64,000 nt of DNA, taken from NCBI RefSeq assembly GCF_024166365.1, contig NC_064839.1, positions 33,864,378-33,928,377 of the forward strand, given 5' to 3'. Position 1 is the stretch's first letter. Each line of letters begins with the position of its first letter. Below the pieces are notes generated by a model that did not search any database, had not been told where the DNA came from, and saw nothing but the letters and a program-made list of their open reading frames with translations. The translations under genes and the position numbers were made by a program. Positions 46,301-57,947 of the stretch are shown here, piece by piece. The DNA comes from Elephas maximus indicus (lineage: Eukaryota > Chordata > Mammalia > Proboscidea > Elephantidae).

Positions 46301-48609
46301 TGACATCTGGCTGCTCTGTCCCGTGTTCTAGTCTTGGGCTGATATCTGATATTGCTGGTTTTCTAACCAGAGAACTCCCTTTATTATTTCTTGTAGTTTT
46401 GGTTTGTTTTTTTACAAAATCCCTAAACTTCTGTTTATCTGGAAATGTCCTAATTTCATCTCCATATTTGAGACACGGTTTTGCTGGATATATGATTCTT
46501 GACTGACGATCTTTTTCTGTCAATGCTTTATATAAGTCGTCCCATTGCCTTCTTGCCTGCATAGTTTCTGCCGAGTAGTCCGAGGATATTCTTATTGTCT
46601 CTCCTATGTAGGTGACTTTTTGTTATCCCTAGCTGCTCTTAAAATTCTCTTTAACTTTGGTTTTGGCAAATTTGATTACAATATGTCTACCTCATGTGGA
46701 GTTCAATGAGCATCTTGGATAGATACCTTCTCATCTTTCACGATATCAGGGAAGTTTTCTGCCAACAAATCTTCAAAAATTCTCTCTGTATTTTCTGTTA
46801 TCTCTCCCTTTCTGGTACTCCAATCACTCGTAGGTTATTTCTCTTGATAGAGTCCCACATGATTATTAAGCTTTCTTCATTTTTTAAAATTCTTTTATCT
46901 GATTTGCCTTCAAATATATTGGTGCTTTATCTTCAAGGACACCAGTTCTGCCTTCCACTTGCTTGTTTCTGCTCCTCTTTCTACTGAGCTGTCTAATTCT
47001 GTAATTTTATTGTTAATGTTCTGAATTTCTGATTTCTGTCTCTCTATGGATTTTTGCAGCTTATTAAATTTTTCATTATGTTCTTGAATAACCTTTTTAA
47101 TTTCTTCAACTGCTTTATCTGTGTCTTCCTTGGCTTGTTCTACATATTGCCTGATCTCCTTCCTGCTGTCTTGAGGAGTTCTGTATATTAATCTTTTGTA
47201 TTCTGCATCCAGTAATTCCAGGAAGGCACCTTCATCCAGAAGATCCTTTGATTCTCTGTTTTGAGAGCTTGTGGAGGCAATCATGTTTGTTTCTTTATGT
47301 GGTTTGATATTGACTGTTGTCCCTGAGCCATCTGTAAGTTATTGTATTAGTTTATTTTATGTTTTTTTTTTTAGTGTATCCTAGATTCTTGCTTTGTTTT
47401 GTTTTCATATGCCCAAATGGGTTGCCTGAGTGAGCTAGCTTGATTATTTTCACCTTTGGAGCTCTGACATCCTGTCACCAGATGGCTAGAGCTGTTACCA
47501 GGTATCTCAGTCTATGAGTCCATTCACTTTTCTTGGGTGGCTTCAGCTCAGGTGTCCAGGTAGCAGTCATCAAGTGTGTGGTACAGGCTCTGTCCTACAG
47601 TCTTAGAGGGGCAGGGGTGTTTGGTGTAGGTACTGGTATCTGGTTGCAGAAGGGGTCACACTTTGACCCAGGCAGGGGGATGAGAACCATCCCTCGAGTG
47701 TCTCTGAGGAAAGCGTGTCCCTGTTCACCAGAGCATACAAATGGGTGGGTTCTGCAGACAAACCATGGGCATCCAATGCTTTTGGTTGTAAAGACTGGGA
47801 GGTACCAGTTATCCTTGGACCCCTGTCACAGGTGGCTAGGTGACCTGAGTGGAGCCAACAGTCCTTAGGCCCCTGATGTGGGTAGACGAGGATCCTGTTT
47901 AATAGGCAAAGTGGTGTCAAATATCAAACAGCCACCTCTTCGCCACACAGCTGAAATAGTTGCAGTCAGCTAGCAAGGGCCTAGTCTCTTGAAATAGGCC
48001 CACACAGGTCCATGCAGGAGGGAAAGGTATTCAAAGTCCACAGACCATTGTCCTGCCTGGACAGGAGCCGCTTCTGTCCTGAGCTCCCCAGGTTAGGGGA
48101 GCTGGCAAATTATCTTTTCCCTCTATTGTAAATTTATTCCTTTTCCAAGGCAAGGAGAATGGCTCAGGTTGCTCAAATGGGCTATCTCAGGCCCAGGGAA
48201 ATCAACAGCCACTGAAGCCAGCTTGGAGGCTGGGACCACGGTAAAATATACGCAAGTACTCAGCTTTTGCTGAGAGCACCGTTCTTCCCTGGTTCTGGAG
48301 GTATGAGTAGGCCGTGCGGCTGGCCGCTTCTCCCTGAGGAAACTGCAGCTGAACGCTACCAACAGCCCGCCGCAGCCACTGCCAGGAATGGTGCCTGAGG
48401 GATCCCAGCAATTCAGGTCCAGCAACTCCTCTCTGCTTCTGAACTGTCTCTCTTTCCCCATGCCACTCAGTCCTTTTTCTAACTTTACCTTTGATGTCCA
48501 GGGCTCCTAGTTAGTCATAAATATAATCGTTTCACTTGAATTTTCAGGTCTCTGTTGTAAGGGATGGCTGGGAGCAACTGGCTATTCCAGCATCTTGGCC
48601 CCTCCTCTT
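43330..48609 (-). mobile_element. L1-A: 5'-complete L1 with scrambled 3' end
   Basis: The minus strand runs from a canonical L1 5' end (GAGGGGCCAAGATG at about 48609) through 5'UTR, ORF1 (47331 to about 46350) and ORF2 (about 45900-43607, through the reverse transcriptase). ORF2 stops at VAPKKIK. Beyond that, three plus-strand L1 scraps follow: 43330-43445 (ORF2 C-terminal part), 43446-43485 (ORF2 just after the break) and 43486-43606 (3'UTR). Confidence 0.8.
46350..47331 (-). pseudogene. L1-A ORF1, broken
   Basis: ATG at 47331 (MAQGQQS). Encodes the coiled-coil region, identical over 124 residues to the ORF1 of L1-B at 50672-51046. It is closed by a shared frameshift at about 46910; downstream RRM/C-terminal segments persist in other frames. 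Confidence 0.85.
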
Positions 48610-48617
48610 GGATGCAA

Positions 48618-48740
48618 ATTCTTGACCTTGCCTAGACATATTGAATTATAAATTTTTGGGTTAGGAACCAGTTGCTTGTAGTTTAACAGTCTCTCCAGGT
48701 GGTTCTGATGTGTACTGAGCTTTGAAAATCCCTGTTCTAA
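48618..48740 (-). mobile_element. MER5A, 5' half
   Basis: The minus strand reads CACATCAGAACCACCTGGAG through to GTCAAGAATTTGCAT, the first half of the hAT transposon MER5A in order. Confidence 0.75.
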
Positions 48741-49057
48741 CACACTGTTTCTAACTCCAAAGCCCAGAGCTTTCCAGGTACAAGATTACGGTCAAGGCCT
48801 GGGGTCCAATGAATGCAGAGGAGCTAGTGGGAGTATCAGAGGTAGAAGAAGAAGAGGACTGACACTTAACCTCTGGGAAATTCCAAATAGGTCCTTGGAA
48901 ACCAGTGAGAAGACAGAGATCATTTCTTCATACACAAAATCTTTATTGAGTCCCTACTGTGTACCAGAGTATAGTGCAGATACTGATGGGCTTACTAAGG
49001 CCTTGGGAGCAGCAGGTGCAGAGACCATGTGAGGGTTGGGGAAGGAACAGAAAGATG
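48741..49057. other. SDR 3' flank, no gene
   Basis: On the minus strand, downstream of the SDR terminal exon. Contains GGGACTCAATAAAGATTTTG (L2-like terminus or poly(A) signal). Confidence 0.4.
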
Positions 49058-49216
49058 TCAGTCTCTTGAGAATCCCGTGGTCTGTCCACTCCTTAGGGTT
49101 GCTCCCCAGGGAACGATGTGGCCCTTCCAGTCCAAGAAGGCCTCTGCTTCCTTCTCTGTGAGCTATACTATCACCTTGAGGATGCCCTGGATAGACTTTT
49201 TCACTGTCAGCAGGGG
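49058..49216 (-). pseudogene. SDR terminal exon remnant
   Basis: On the minus strand an acceptor (TTCTGCAG) is followed by codons reading PLLTVKKSIQGILKVIV, a stop, then LTEKEAEAFLDWKGHIVPW. This matches the C-terminal pattern of C-factor-like SDRs (a VEES..GIL segment followed by FLDW.G...PW). The in-frame stop and loss of the terminal stop mark it as dead. Its orientation is opposite to exons 1-2 at 42755-43070, which the L1-mediated inversion described in the findings would explain. Confidence 0.55.
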
Positions 49217-49359
49217 CTGCAGAACACACAACACCCATGGCCCACCTGAGTTCTCCTGGCCCAGACTACCTATAACTGGACATGTAGGGCTGAACCAAAG
49301 TCAGGAAGGAGGCCAGAAGAAGCAGGACCCTCTCTCTTCATGGTCAAGAAATGACACTC

Positions 49360-51280
49360 AGGAGGCAGGGCCGAGATGGCAGAGTAGTCAGACACTTCCA
49401 GTGATCCCTCTTACAACAAAGACCTGAAAAAACAAGTAAAACTATTATATTTATGACAAATTAAGAGCCCTAAACATCAAAGGCAAAGTTAGAAAACAGG
49501 CTGAGTGACAGAAGGAGGGAGAGACGGTTCAGAAGCAGAGAAGAGTTGTGCACTGGAATTGTCAGGAACCCTCAGGCACCGTTCCTGGGAGAGACTGTGG
49601 CATACTGATGGTAGCGTTAGGCTGCAGTTTCCTCTGGGAGAAACAGCCAGCCACACAGCCTACTCACACCTCTGGAATCAGAGAAGAACAGCACTTTCAG
49701 CAAAAGCTAAGTACTTGCATGTATTTTACAGTGCTTCCAGGCCCCAAGCCTGCTTCGGTGGCTGTTGATTTCCCTGGGCCTGAGATAGGCTCTGCTGAGT
49801 GTCCTGAGCCATTCTCTTTGCCTTGGAGAAGGAATAAATTCATAACTGGGGGAAAAGATAATCTGCCAGCTCCACTAACCTGGGGAGCTCAGGACAAAAG
49901 TGGCTCCTGTTCAGGCATAAATGGTCCATGGACTCTGTATACCTTTCCCCCACATGGACCTGTGTGGGCCTATTTCAGGAGAATAGGTCCTTGTTGGCAG
50001 ACTGCAGCTCTTTCAGCTGTGTGGTGGAGAGGTGAGTGTTTGATGTTTGATGCTGCATTGCCTATTAAACAGGGTCCTCACATACCCACATCAGGGGCCT
50101 GAGGACTGGTGGCTCCACTCAGGTCACCCAGCCCCCTACAACAGGGGTCCAAGGATAACTGGTGCCTCCCAGTCCTTACAACCAAAAGCATTGGGCGCCC
50201 AGGGTCCATCTGCAGAACACACCCACCTGTGTGCTCTAGGGAACAGGGATGTGCTTTCCTCAGAGACACTCAGGGGATAGTTGTAGCCCCCTGCTTGTTC
50301 AGAGCATGACCCCTGCTGCAATAAGATTCCTGTACCTACACTGATCACCCCTCTAAGACTGTAGGACAGAGCCTGTACCACACACTTGATGACCAACTAC
50401 CTGGACCTGAGCTCAATCCATACAAGAAAAGTGAACGGACTCAAAAGCTCATATACCTGATAACAGCTCTAGCCATCTGGTGACAGGACATTAGAGCTTC
50501 AGAGGTGAAAATAATCAAGCTAGCTCACCAAAGCAGCCTATTTGGGCATATGAAAACAAAACAAAGCAAGAATCTAGGATACACCAAAAAAAAACATAAA
50601 ATAAACTAATACAATAACTTACAGATGGCTCAGGGACAACAGTCAATATCAAACCACATAAAGAAACAAACATGATTGCCTCCACAAGCTCTCAAAACAG
50701 AGAATCAAAGGATCTTCTGGATGAAGGTGCCTTCCTGGAATTACTGGATGCAGAATACAAAAGATTAATATACAGAACTCCTCAAGACAGCAGGAAGGAG
50801 ATCAGGCAATATGTAGAACAAGCCAAGGAAGACACAGATAAAGCAGTTGAAGAAATTAAAAAGGTTATTCAAGAACATAATGAAAAATTTAATAAGCTGC
50901 AAAAATCCATAGAGAGACAGAAATCAGAAATTCAGAACATTAACAATAAAATTACAGAATTAGACAGCTCAGTAGAAAGAGGAGCAGAAACAAGCAAGTG
51001 GAAGGCAGAACTGGTGTCCTTGAAGATAAAGCACCAATATATTTGAAGGCAAATCAGATAAAAGAATTTTAAAAAATGAAGAAAGCTTAATAATCATGTG
51101 GGACTCTATCAAGAGAAATAACCTACGAGTGATTGGAGTACCAGAAAGGGAGAGATAACAGAAAATACAGAGAGAATTTTTGAAGATTTGTTGGCAGAAA
51201 ACTTCCCTGATATCGTGAAAGATGAGAAGGTATCTATGCAAGATGCTCATCAAACTCCACGTAAGGTAGATTTTAAAATA
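49360..51280 (+). mobile_element. L1-B: 5'UTR and ORF1 only
   Basis: Starts GGAGGCAGGGCCGAGATGG and runs through the 5'UTR and most of ORF1, ending in ORF1 at GGTAGATTTTAAAA. No ORF2 or 3'UTR. The 3' end abuts AATTTGCATTC, which is also found at the 5' end of L1-A in reverse orientation. Confidence 0.8.
50541..51236 (+). repeat. Near-identical inverted block (with 46719-47417)
   Basis: About 696 bp essentially identical to the reverse complement of 46719-47417; I see one substitution and an A-run length change. L1 sequence outside this block differs by roughly 15%. Confidence 0.85.
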
Positions 51281-51356
51281 ATTTGCATTCTGAACAAGAT
51301 TCTAAGTGAGGATGATACAGCTGGTCTGGGCTCCACGCTCTGGGAACCAATGTGGT
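51281..51356 (+). mobile_element. MER5A, 3' half
   Basis: AATTTGCATTCTGAACAAG, then GATGATACAGCTGGTCTGGG and CTCTGGGAACCAATG: the second half of MER5A, continuing exactly where 48618-48740 stops. Confidence 0.75.
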
Positions 51357-51534
51357 GAGAGGCACACCTGGAGCAGAAGTCTTTGGGTCCTAGCCTTGTG
51401 CTGGTCCTTATTTCTTCTTGGTTCTTTGATGGGCTACCCACTGCCACTATCTGCCTCTGATGTTCCCAAGGCCTTTCCATACCCACTGACGAGGCTGGCC
51501 ATAAGTGCCAGGAATTAACACTCCTGATGTTAGC
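51357..51534. other. Unassigned DNA
   Basis: Short unique stretch between MER5A and an AfroSINE. Confidence 0.4.
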
Positions 51535-51700
51535 TCTGGTGGTGTAGTGGTTAAGAGCTATAGCTGCTAACCAAAATGCTGACAGTTTGAATCCACCAGG
51601 TGCTCCTTGGAAACTATGGGGCAGTTCTACTCTGTTCTGCAGGATCACTGTGAGTTGGAATCGACTGAATGGCAATGGGTTTGGGTTTTTTGTTTTTTTT
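51535..51700 (+). mobile_element. AfroSINE
   Basis: CTGGTGGTGTAGTGGTTAAG to GACTGAATGGCAATGGG. Confidence 0.85.
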
Positions 51701-51704
51701 TTTT

Positions 51705-51850
51705 AATGTTAGCTTGGCTGCTAAACAAAAGGACAGCAGTTCGAAACCACCAGCTGCCCCTTGGGAGCATTCTGGCAGTTCTACTCTGTCCAAAGGATTG
51801 CTATGAGTCAGAATCAACTTGATGGCGATGCGTTTGGTTTTGGTTTTAAG
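51705..51850 (+). mobile_element. AfroSINE, 5' truncated
   Basis: Begins TTAGCTTGGCTGCTAAAC, inside the tRNA-like part; ends AACTTGATGGCGATGCG plus T/G-rich tail. Confidence 0.8.
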
Positions 51851-52179
51851 CAAACCTGCACAAAAGAGAGTTGGTGCATATCACCCCAGCTTCCTCCTGA
51901 CTCAGGTTCAGTAGCTCTGAGGCATTTGTTTTGTGGTTTCGCAGAAATTCCCACCCTCACCCTGGGATTAACGTCCAGTTACCCACAGTGGAAACTTTTT
52001 CAATAACACACTTTATATTGGCTGCCTTCTGTCCTCGCATCACTTCTACATACCCTTACCGTTGCTTCTTGCACCAGAAAGTAAATGATCTGCACTGCAA
52101 TTTATCTCAAGAGCATCTTCATAAGAAACCCAAACTAAGACAGTATCTCTGCGACTTATTTGAGTATGACTAGGGTCGA
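51851..52179. other. Unassigned DNA
   Basis: Unique; an 81-codon open frame has no recognisable motif. Confidence 0.35.
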
Positions 52180-52383
52180 GTTCAAGGAGCCATTGCGGTG
52201 CAGTGGTTAAAGCACTCGGCTACTAACCTAAAGGATGGCGGTTCGAACCAACCACTCACTCCATGGAGAAAGATGTGTCAGTCTGTTTCCATAAAGATTA
52301 CAGTCTTGGAAACCCTATGGGGCAGTTCTACGCTGTTCAATAGAGTTGCTATGAGTCAGAATAGTGTAGACAGCAATGGGTAA
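52180..52383 (+). mobile_element. AfroSINE, full length
   Basis: GGAGCCATTGCGGTGCAGTG to GTGTAGACAGCAATGGG, including the internal CAGTCTGTTTCCATAAAGAT module. Confidence 0.85.
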
Positions 52384-52590
52384 GGTAAGAAGGATCAGGT
52401 TCATGCCATTGCTCAGGGACTCAACCAACATACAGAAGTTGGTTCTTCTGTACGTTAAGAATAACTCCACCAACACTCTTCTCTCTGGTGAAAGACAAAC
52501 AGGTTTTCTGAACACGTGGCATGACACAGCATGCTTAACAAACAGCATGTTTTTAAAGTGTATAATTTCATGAAGTGTGACATAAGTATA

Positions 52591-52787
52591 TCTGTTAGCA
52601 TCGAGTTGATTCCACCTCATGGCTACCCTATAGGACAGATTAGAACTGCTCCAAAGGGCTTCCAAGGCTGTAATCTGTAAGGAAACCGACTACCCCATCT
52701 TTTTCCCTCGGTGTGTCTGGTGGGTTCGAACCACCGACCTTTCTGTTAGCAGCCGAGCTCTTAACCACTGAGCAACCAGGGCTCCTT
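52591..52787 (-). mobile_element. AfroSINE, full length
   Basis: Reverse element ending CTTAACCACTGAGCAACC AGGGCTCC; flanking duplication TGACATAAGTATA near 52578-52590 and 52789-52801. Confidence 0.85.
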
Positions 52788-53713
52788 TGACATAAGTATA
52801 CATCTGTAAAATCATCATCATATTCACATAATAAACATATCTATCACCTCCAGCAGTTTTTCCTGTATCTTTCTCATCTCCGTGTCTAGCCCTCACTCCT
52901 GCCCAGGCAACCACTCATCTGATTTCTGCCACTATAAAATAGTCAGCATTTTCCACAATTTATATAAATGCAATCACATAGTATGGTCTCATTATTATTT
53001 GGCTTCTTCATTCAGCTAATGATTTTGAGATTCATCCAAGTTGTGTATCTCAATAATTCTTTCCTTTTTATTGCTGAGCACTATTCCATTGTATGGATAT
53101 ACCACAATTAGTTTATCCATTCACCTGTCCATGAACATTTGAGTTGTTTCCAGTTTCAAATTATCACAAATAATTCATGGACAGCCTTTGTACGGACATA
53201 GGATTTCATTTATCTTGGGTTAATACCCAGTAGTGGGAAGACTGGGTTATATGATAGACTTATGTTTAACTTTTTGAGAAACTGCTCAACTGTTTTTCAA
53301 AGTAGTTGCACTGTGTTACTTTTCACCAGGATCGTATGAGAGGTCATTTTTTCTACATGCCTACTAACATCTAGTATAGTGAGTCTTTTTAATTTTAGCT
53401 ATCCTGATTAGTGCATAATGGTATCTACCCAGTACAGTTGTTTTGAAATGCATTTCCCTAATGACAAATGCTGTTGAACATCTTTTAATGTGTTTATTTG
53501 CTATCCCTATATCCTTTTTGGTAAAATGTCTGTTGAAACTTTTGCCTATTGGTTTATTATATTATCTGTTTTCATGTTTGTTCATTTTCTTATTCTTGAA
53601 TTTTGAAAGGTCTTTATATATTCTGGGTACAAACCCTTTATCAGATACATGATTTTCAAATTTTTTCTCTCTGTTGGTTGTTTTTTCATTCTCTTCACAA
53701 AGTCTTTTAAGGC

Positions 53714-53886
53714 TGAAACCAAAAAAAACCAAACCCAGCACAGTCGGGTTGATTCCAACTCATAGTGACCCTATAGGACAGAGTAGAACTGCCCCAAAGA
53801 GTTTCCAAGGAGCACCTGGTGGATTCGAACTGCCGACTCTTTGGTTAGCAGCCATAGCACTTAAGCACTATGCCACCAGGATTTCC
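53714..53886 (-). mobile_element. AfroSINE in old L1
   Basis: AACCAAACCCAGCACAGTCG to CTATGCCACCAGGATTTCC, reverse orientation, full length. Confidence 0.85.
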
Positions 53887-54984
53887 TTTTGAAGACTGGA
53901 AATTTTTTATTTTGATGAGTCTAATTTATCTAAGAAGCCTTCGCCTAACCCAAGGTCACAAAGATTTTCTCCTAGGCTTATTTCTAGAAGCTTTAGATTT
54001 TACATTTAGGTCTATGGTATACTTTGAGTTAGATTTTGTGTATGGTGCCAAGTATGGATTGATGTTCAATTTTTTGTGTATGAAAATCCAGTTCTTCCCG
54101 TACCATTTATTGAAAAGACTATGGTTTTTCCATCATATTACTTTTGTATCTTGGTTTAAAAAAAATCAGTTGTCCATGTATGTGGCTTTATTTCTGGACT
54201 CACTACTCTATTCCATTCATCCATTTTTCTAACTTTGCATTAATACCATCTTGTCTTAATAACTGTAGCTTTTGATAAGTCTTGAAGTCAGGCAGTGAGT
54301 CCTCCATCTTTTTTCTCCTTTTTCAAAAATGTTTTGGCTATTCTAGGTCCTTTGGATATTCAAACGAACTTTAGAATAAGCTTGTTCATTTCTACAAAGC
54401 AACTTGCTTTAGAGACTTTTGGGTTTTATTTTGTTTTAGTCTGTGACACTATGACACAGATTCTCTTAAACTTAAGTACCTTCCTACTACTAAGAAGTTT
54501 GTCTGTGTGATTGAGTCCAAACTGTTGACATTTGGAAACAAGCCACATAATCAGGGTTTTACTTTCACAGTAGTAGTTTTATTTGTTCTTATATCTTGTT
54601 TACTGTTACATAATCAATTTTTTTCCAAATAGCTTGTTGGGATTGTGGTTGGGATTGCATTAAATCTATAGAGCAATTTGAGAAGAAATAACATTTTGTG
54701 ATCATTGAATCTTCTAGCCCATGAAAATAGTATATCACAATTTAATGTGACTTTTGAATTTCTCTCAGGAATTTTTTTATTTTTAATGTACAGCTCTTGC
54801 ACAATTTTTATCAGATTTATGCCTAAGTGGGTCATTTTTTTGTGTGTGTGTGGCTTTTTTTTTTTTAATTTCAATTTCTGATCATCCATTGCTAGTATGT
54901 TGAAATTTGATTGGTATTTGTATATTGATCTTAAATGACCCAGAAGGCTTTGGGTACAGGATGGTTTTCCCCACAATCCTGAAT

Positions 54985-55735
54985 GGTTGGAGTACCTGTG
55001 TGGTGCAAACAGCTAAGTGCTCAAATACTAGCTAAAAGATTGACGGTTCAACACAGCCTCCACTAGCCTGAGACCAGAACTAGATGGTGCCCGGCTACCA
55101 CTACCAACTGCTCTGATCAGGATCACAACAGAAGGTCCTGGACTGAGTGGGAGAAAAATGTAGAACAGAATTCAAATTCATAAAAAAAAAAAATCAGACT
55201 TATTCATCTGATAGAGACTAGTGGAACCACTGAGACTATGGCCCTTGGACACCCTTCAAACTTAGAACTGAATTCACCCCCGGAGATCACCTTTCAGCCA
55301 AACAATAGACAGGCCTATAAAGTGAACAATAACACCCGTGAGGAATGTGCCTCTCAGAACAATCAACCATATAAGACCAAAAGGGCAGAGTTTGCCCAAA
55401 CACAAAGTCCAAAAGGCAGGAAAGATGGGTGAATGAAAATGGGGAACCCAAGGAAGAAGGGGATTGCAACTAACATCATGAAACAAAATGTGTAAACCTG
55501 TTGAATGGGAAACTAATTTGCTCTCTAAACTTTCACTCCAACCACAATAAAATGTTTTTTTAAAAAAAAAGATTGATAGTTTGAAGTTACCCAGAGGGCC
55601 TCAGGAGACAGACTTGGAGATCTGCTTACGAAATGTTGCAGCTTTGAAAACACTATGGAGTGGTTCTGCTCTGCATACTTGAGGTTGCCGCAATTCAGAA
55701 TCAACTGGACAACGACTAACAACAACCTGGGAGGT
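54985..55735 (+). mobile_element. AfroSINE split by L1
   Basis: 5' part 54985-55048 (GTGTGGTGCAAACAGCTAAG) and 3' part 55567-55735 (tail GGACAACGACTAACAACAAC). The RTE-like tail is especially clear. Confidence 0.75.
55049..55566 (+). mobile_element. Old-type L1 3'UTR in AfroSINE
   Basis: Flanked by AAAAGATTGAYRGTT at 55034-55048 and 55567-55581; ends CTCCAACCACAATAAAATG plus A tail. Confidence 0.8.
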
Positions 55736-57067
55736 TGAATCTCAGCCTGGGGTTTCAATGATGAGTTTTGCTAATGGTGCACATGATCCCAGGGTTCCTC
55801 ACCAAATGCACTGATTTGTTCTATTACTTTTTGTAGGTTTCATTGGTTATTCTATGTAGATGATCATGTTCTCTGCAATATGAATGGTTATGCCTCTTCC
55901 TGTCCAATCTAGATGCCTTTGATTTCTTTTTCTTGCATGTTTGCACTGGCCATAGCCTCCAGTATAATGGTGAATACAAATGGTCAGAGCAGACATTTTG
56001 TCTTGTTCCTGATCTTAAAAGGAAAGCATTGATTCTATCACCATTAAATATTATGTTATGTTATCTGAGATATTTGTAGATGTCCTTTATCAAGATTAAG
56101 GGAATTCTCTTCTATTCCTAGTTTGTCGAGAGTTTTAAATCAGAAAAGGATGTTGCATTTTGTCAAATGATTCTTCTGCATCTGTTGAGGTGATTTTTTT
56201 TTAGGTTGGATAATACGGTGAATTGCATTAATTTATGTTTGAATGTAAAACCAACCTGGGGTAAACCCCACTTAGCTGAGATTTATAATCTTCCTAATGT
56301 ATTGTTAAACTTGATTTGGTAAAATTTTGTTAGAAAATTTGCATCTCTATTCCTGAGGGATGGTAATCTGTGGTACTTATTTAAATTTCTGTAAAACAAT
56401 ACTTGAATGTTTAATCAAACAACAACAATAATGTATTGTGAGGTATACAACATATGTAAAAGTAAACCGTATGACAGCAATAGAAGGAGAAACGGAAATG
56501 TGCTATTGTAAGGCTCTTATACTACATGTGAAGTGGTATAGTATACACGATAGTGAACTCTGATGAGTTAAAGATGTATGTTATAAACTCCAAGCAGCTG
56601 CTAAAAATAAGTGTATGGCTTCTATGTCAACAGAGGAAATTTAAAGAAATAATGAAAAATACTCAATTTTTTTTAAAAGCAGAAAAACAAGAAATAGGGA
56701 AAATAGCAAATAGAGGAAATAGAGAACAAAATCAACATGACAGATTTAAACCTAACCATATAAATGAACACAATAAATGTAGATTATTTCAACTCCCTAA
56801 TTAGAACACTGAGATTGTCAGATTGGATAAAAAGAAGGCCCAACTATATGCTGCCTATGAGAAATTCGCTTTAAACATAAAGACACAAAAAGTAAAAGAA
56901 TGGAAAATGATATACTATGGCAACACCAGTTAAAAGAAAGCTGGAGCAGCCATATTAATACTGGACCAAGTAGATTTTAGAGCAAACATTATTGAAAAAA
57001 TTTTACAGGGACATTCATATGCCCACTGTCCAGATGCTGTCATTAACATTTTATTGTGCTTGCCTTA

Positions 57068-57243
57068 AATGAGCCTTGATGGTGCAGTAGTTAAGAGCTT
57101 CACTGCTAACCAAAAGGTCAGTGGTTTAAACTCACCAGTTGCTCCACGGGAGAAAGATATGGCAGCCTGCTTCCGCAGCCTTGGAAACCCTATAGGGCAG
57201 TTCCACTCTGTCCTGGAGGGTCACTATCAATTAGACAGAAACG
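57068..57243 (+). mobile_element. AfroSINE
   Basis: GAGCCTTGATGGTGCAGTAG to ATTAGACAGAAACGG. Confidence 0.8.
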
Positions 57244-57281
57244 GATTATACTTGCTTTATCACTTATCTATTCATCCCTCT

Positions 57282-57486
57282 GAGGTCCTTGGGTGGTACA
57301 AATGGTTTTCACTTGACTGCTAACCTAAAGGTTGGCAGTTTGAATCCACCCAGCATGCTGTGGAAGAAAAGTCTGGCAATCTGCTTCCGTAAAGATTACA
57401 TGCGAGAAAACCCTGTGGAGCTCAGTTCTACTCGGTAACACATGGAGGTTACCATAATTCAGAACGGACTCAACAGCAATGGATTT
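57282..57486 (+). mobile_element. AfroSINE, variant subfamily
   Basis: Starts GAGGTCCTTGGGTGGTACAA, a different head from neighbouring copies; tail GGACTCAACAGCAATGG. Confidence 0.8.
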
Positions 57487-57544
57487 ATTCACCCCTCAAT
57501 GCTGGTTTCTTTCCCTCTTTTTGTTTGTATTTCCTGATATTTCT

Positions 57545-57947
57545 CGCTTTTCAATTCTGTTAAAATTTGATTTATGTATCTTGCAGCCCTGTCATTGGGT
57601 GCATAAATATTTAATATGGTTATGTCTTCCTGATCAATTGTCCCTTTTATCATTATATAGTGTCCTTCTTTATCCTTTGTGGTGGATTTAAGTCTAAAGT
57701 CTATTTTGTCAGAAATTAATATTGCTACTCCTCTTCTTTTTTGCTTATTGTTTGCTTGATATACTTTTTTCCATCCTTTGAGTTTTAGTTTGTTTGTGTC
57801 TCTAAGTCTAAGGTGTGTCTCTTGTAGGCAGCATATAGATGGATCGTGTTTCTTTATCCAGTCTGTGACTCTCTGTCTCTTTATTGGTGCATTTAGTCCA
57901 TTTACATTCAGGCTAATTATAGATAAATAAGTTTTTAGTGCTGTCAT
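57545..57947 (-). pseudogene. L1 ORF2 endonuclease start, truncated
   Basis: Starts MTALKTYLSIISLNVNGLNA and retains QETHLRLRDTNKLKLKGWKK. The L1 homology ends after ILTELKSE at the element's 3' border; there is no reverse transcriptase. Confidence 0.85.

Larger units (their letters stand above)
52905..57035 (-). mobile_element. Old L1, minus strand, with inverted 5' segment
   Basis: Minus-strand pieces 52905-53713, 53887-54984 and 55736-56375 run from the ORF2 3' end back into the reverse transcriptase. 56395-57035 is the upstream endonuclease region on the plus strand (RLDKKKAQLYAAYEKFALN). Interrupted by AfroSINEs and an L1 3'UTR. Confidence 0.7.
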
